From Angelakisella sp. (GTDB lineage Bacteria; Bacillota; Clostridia; Oscillospirales; Ruminococcaceae), in NCBI GenBank assembly GCA_020024515.1, contig JAHHTR010000131.1, positions 1 through 5,898 of the forward strand: DNA of 5,898 nt, read 5' to 3'. Numbering within the stretch: position 1 is the stretch's first letter; each line of letters starts with the position of its first letter. The position numbers were made by a program, and so were the translations under genes. Of the stretch, positions 4,836-5,898 are shown piece after piece. Below the pieces are notes generated by a model, which was not told the DNA's origin, made no database searches, and saw nothing but the letters and a program-made list of their open reading frames with translations.

Positions 4836-5786
4836 TTACTCTCCATCATTTATTATGTTTTCACCTAGTTTTGAAGAAGTAGCTATATTTGACATTGTTT
4901 CTTTTATATTGTCTTTATATTTAAACTTATATTCAGCTATTATCAGTGCGATTGTTATTATTATACCGCCAATAAACATACTTGATGAAGGTTCATCAAT
5001 CTTTAACAAAACTGAAAAGATTGTTCCGAAAAGTCCCTCTGTACCCAAAATAATAGTTGTTCGTGAACTATCAACATATTTAAGAGCATAAGCCTGTACA
5101 AAATATGCAAAACCTGTACTGAATACTGCCAAATATAACATTGACATCGAACCCTTCAATGTAAAGAATGGCTGTATATTTCCATCTGTTGCAAAGAAAA
5201 TACAAGCTGAAAGAATTGTGGCAACTAAAAATTGTAAGAATACTATTACGGTTGTATCAATATCTGTTGCATATTTACCGGTAATAAATATTTGAACTGC
5301 AAAGAAAAACGCACACATCATCGTCAATATATCACCTTTATTAAAAGCCAAATTATTTGGATCTATACCTGTCAAAAACCATATACCCACAATACTCAGT
5401 ATTGCTGCAACAAAAACCTTTATACTTGGCATTTTTCGCTCAACTATCCATACTATTATCGGAACAATTATTACATTGAGCGCAGTTAAAAAAGCATTAT
5501 TTGCAACAGTTGTATATTTAAGTCCCATAAACTGTGTATAAAAACCCAAGAATAAAAATACACCTATCGCAATACAAGGTATCAAACATTTTTTAGATAA
5601 ATTCTGCTTAATTTGGTTTCTGAAAGCTACACCCATAATTATTGTTGAAAGTAAAAATCTTGTAAACATAAATAATGGCGGATTTATACCAACATCTATT
5701 GCAAATTGCGATGCTATAAAACCTGTTCCCCATATTATTGCTACCAAAAACAGTAAAGTTGTGCTTAACAGTTCTTTATTCTTCAT
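4836..5786 (-). CDS. EamA/DMT-family membrane transporter
   Basis: A polytopic membrane protein of 316 residues in the drug/metabolite transporter superfamily, with two tandem EamA repeats. Ten hydrophobic segments are visible, near 7-27, 37-55, 68-86, 94-115, 122-140, 153-171, 178-198, 214-232, 243-262 and 269-286. The first repeat starts with the typical IIWGTGFIASQFAI (17-30) and includes FTRFLLS (41-47). The second carries the family's late Glu-containing helix, GTEGLFGTIFSVLL (248-261). A charged 30-residue tail follows. Members export amino acids, metabolites or drugs, often by proton exchange; no substrate can be named here. Start ATG 5786-5784 has GAGGAG upstream with a rather long 12-base spacing. 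The gene converges on tdk, and a tiny ORF follows its stop codon immediately. Confidence 0.94.
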   Translation of the reverse strand: MKNKELLSTTLLFLVAIIWGTGFIASQFAIDVGINPPLFMFTRFLLSTIIMGVAFRNQIKQNLSKKCLIPCIAIGVFLFLGFYTQFMGLKYTTVANNAFLTALNVIIVPIIVWIVERKMPSIKVFVAAILSIVGIWFLTGIDPNNLAFNKGDILTMMCAFFFAVQIFITGKYATDIDTTVIVFLQFLVATILSACIFFATDGNIQPFFTLKGSMSMLYLAVFSTGFAYFVQAYALKYVDSSRTTIILGTEGLFGTIFSVLLKIDEPSSSMFIGGIIITIALIIAEYKFKYKDNIKETMSNIATSSKLGENIINDGE

Positions 5787-5798
5787 TAATTTTTAAAA

Positions 5799-5804
5799 CT
5801 CCTC
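5799..5804 (-). promoter_or_regulatory. Ribosome binding site of the transporter, long spacing
   Basis: GAGGAG on the minus strand is the only Shine-Dalgarno match upstream. It lies 12 bases from the ATG, longer than the usual 5-9. No closer ATG, GTG or TTG in frame gives a better fit, so the start stands. Confidence 0.65.
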
Positions 5805-5816
5805 AATCTAAATAAT

Positions 5817-5883
5817 ATTATAAAATTTAATGCATACAAAAAATTATATCAAAAATCGATAAAAAAAGCAATTATAAAATTTA
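5817..5883. repeat. Direct repeat of 13 bases flanking the transporter promoter
   Basis: ATTATAAAATTTA occurs at 5817-5829 and again at 5871-5883, 54 bases apart (start to start), on either side of the likely -35/-10 region. It is made only of A and T, so chance is a real explanation. Confidence 0.35.
5843..5871 (-). promoter_or_regulatory. Candidate promoter of the transporter unit
   Basis: On the minus strand TTGCTT (5871-5866) lies 17 bases ahead of a perfect TATAAT (5848-5843). The start would fall near 5836, giving a leader of about 50 bases. Another TATAAT (5822-5817) sits closer to the gene but has no recognisable -35 box. Confidence 0.65.
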
Positions 5884-5898
5884 TTATTTTACTTATCC

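Noticed and set aside
1..5898. A new defence or mobile system in the window
   Set aside because: All long genes are housekeeping or common families, and no nuclease, toxin, helicase, integrase, transposase or reverse transcriptase is seen.

Overview
The window is an AT-rich stretch of bacterial chromosome, most likely from a low-GC member of the Bacillota, class Clostridia. Support comes from AT-biased codons, GAGG-type ribosome binding sites, TTGaca/TATAAT promoters with 17-base spacers, intrinsic terminators, and the rplU-rpmA-obg cluster. L27 begins directly at Met-Ala-His-Lys-Lys and has no cleavable leader. The prp (ysxB) gene that many Bacillota carry between rplU and rpmA is absent. 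This points to a Clostridia lineage that has lost, or never had, L27 processing, possibly Oscillospiraceae-like. The taxonomic placement is inference.

Layout. Bases 1-178 hold an unexplained inverted repeat and a good promoter for an XRE-type DNA-binding protein (179-871). A strong hairpin terminator (893-950) separates it from a PAP2-family membrane phosphatase (976-1533). A TTGACA promoter with an extended -10 element (1596-1625) then drives a structured leader, probably the L21 autoregulatory leader, ahead of rplU (1707-2018) and rpmA (2042-2296), which end at a perfect 10-bp-stem terminator. The GTPase gene obg (2570-3835) has its own promoter. A 222-base gap with nested, mutually exclusive inverted repeats leads to thymidine kinase (tdk, 4058-4639). 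On the opposite strand are an EamA/DMT-family transporter (5786-4836) and a possible 37-residue small protein (4835-4722) that starts exactly where the transporter stops. A bidirectional terminator (4641-4691) closes both converging units.

How it fits together. The core is housekeeping: two 50S proteins, a ribosome-assembly GTPase and a nucleoside-salvage kinase. The flanking regulator, lipid phosphatase and transporter have no demonstrable functional link to the core. I found no defence system, CRISPR array, tRNA or rRNA gene, and no intact mobile element. The observations most worth a second look are the paired absence of prp and of the L27 leader, the four-arm repeat ahead of tdk, the coupled small ORF behind the transporter, and a 12-base sequence repeated after three successive genes.
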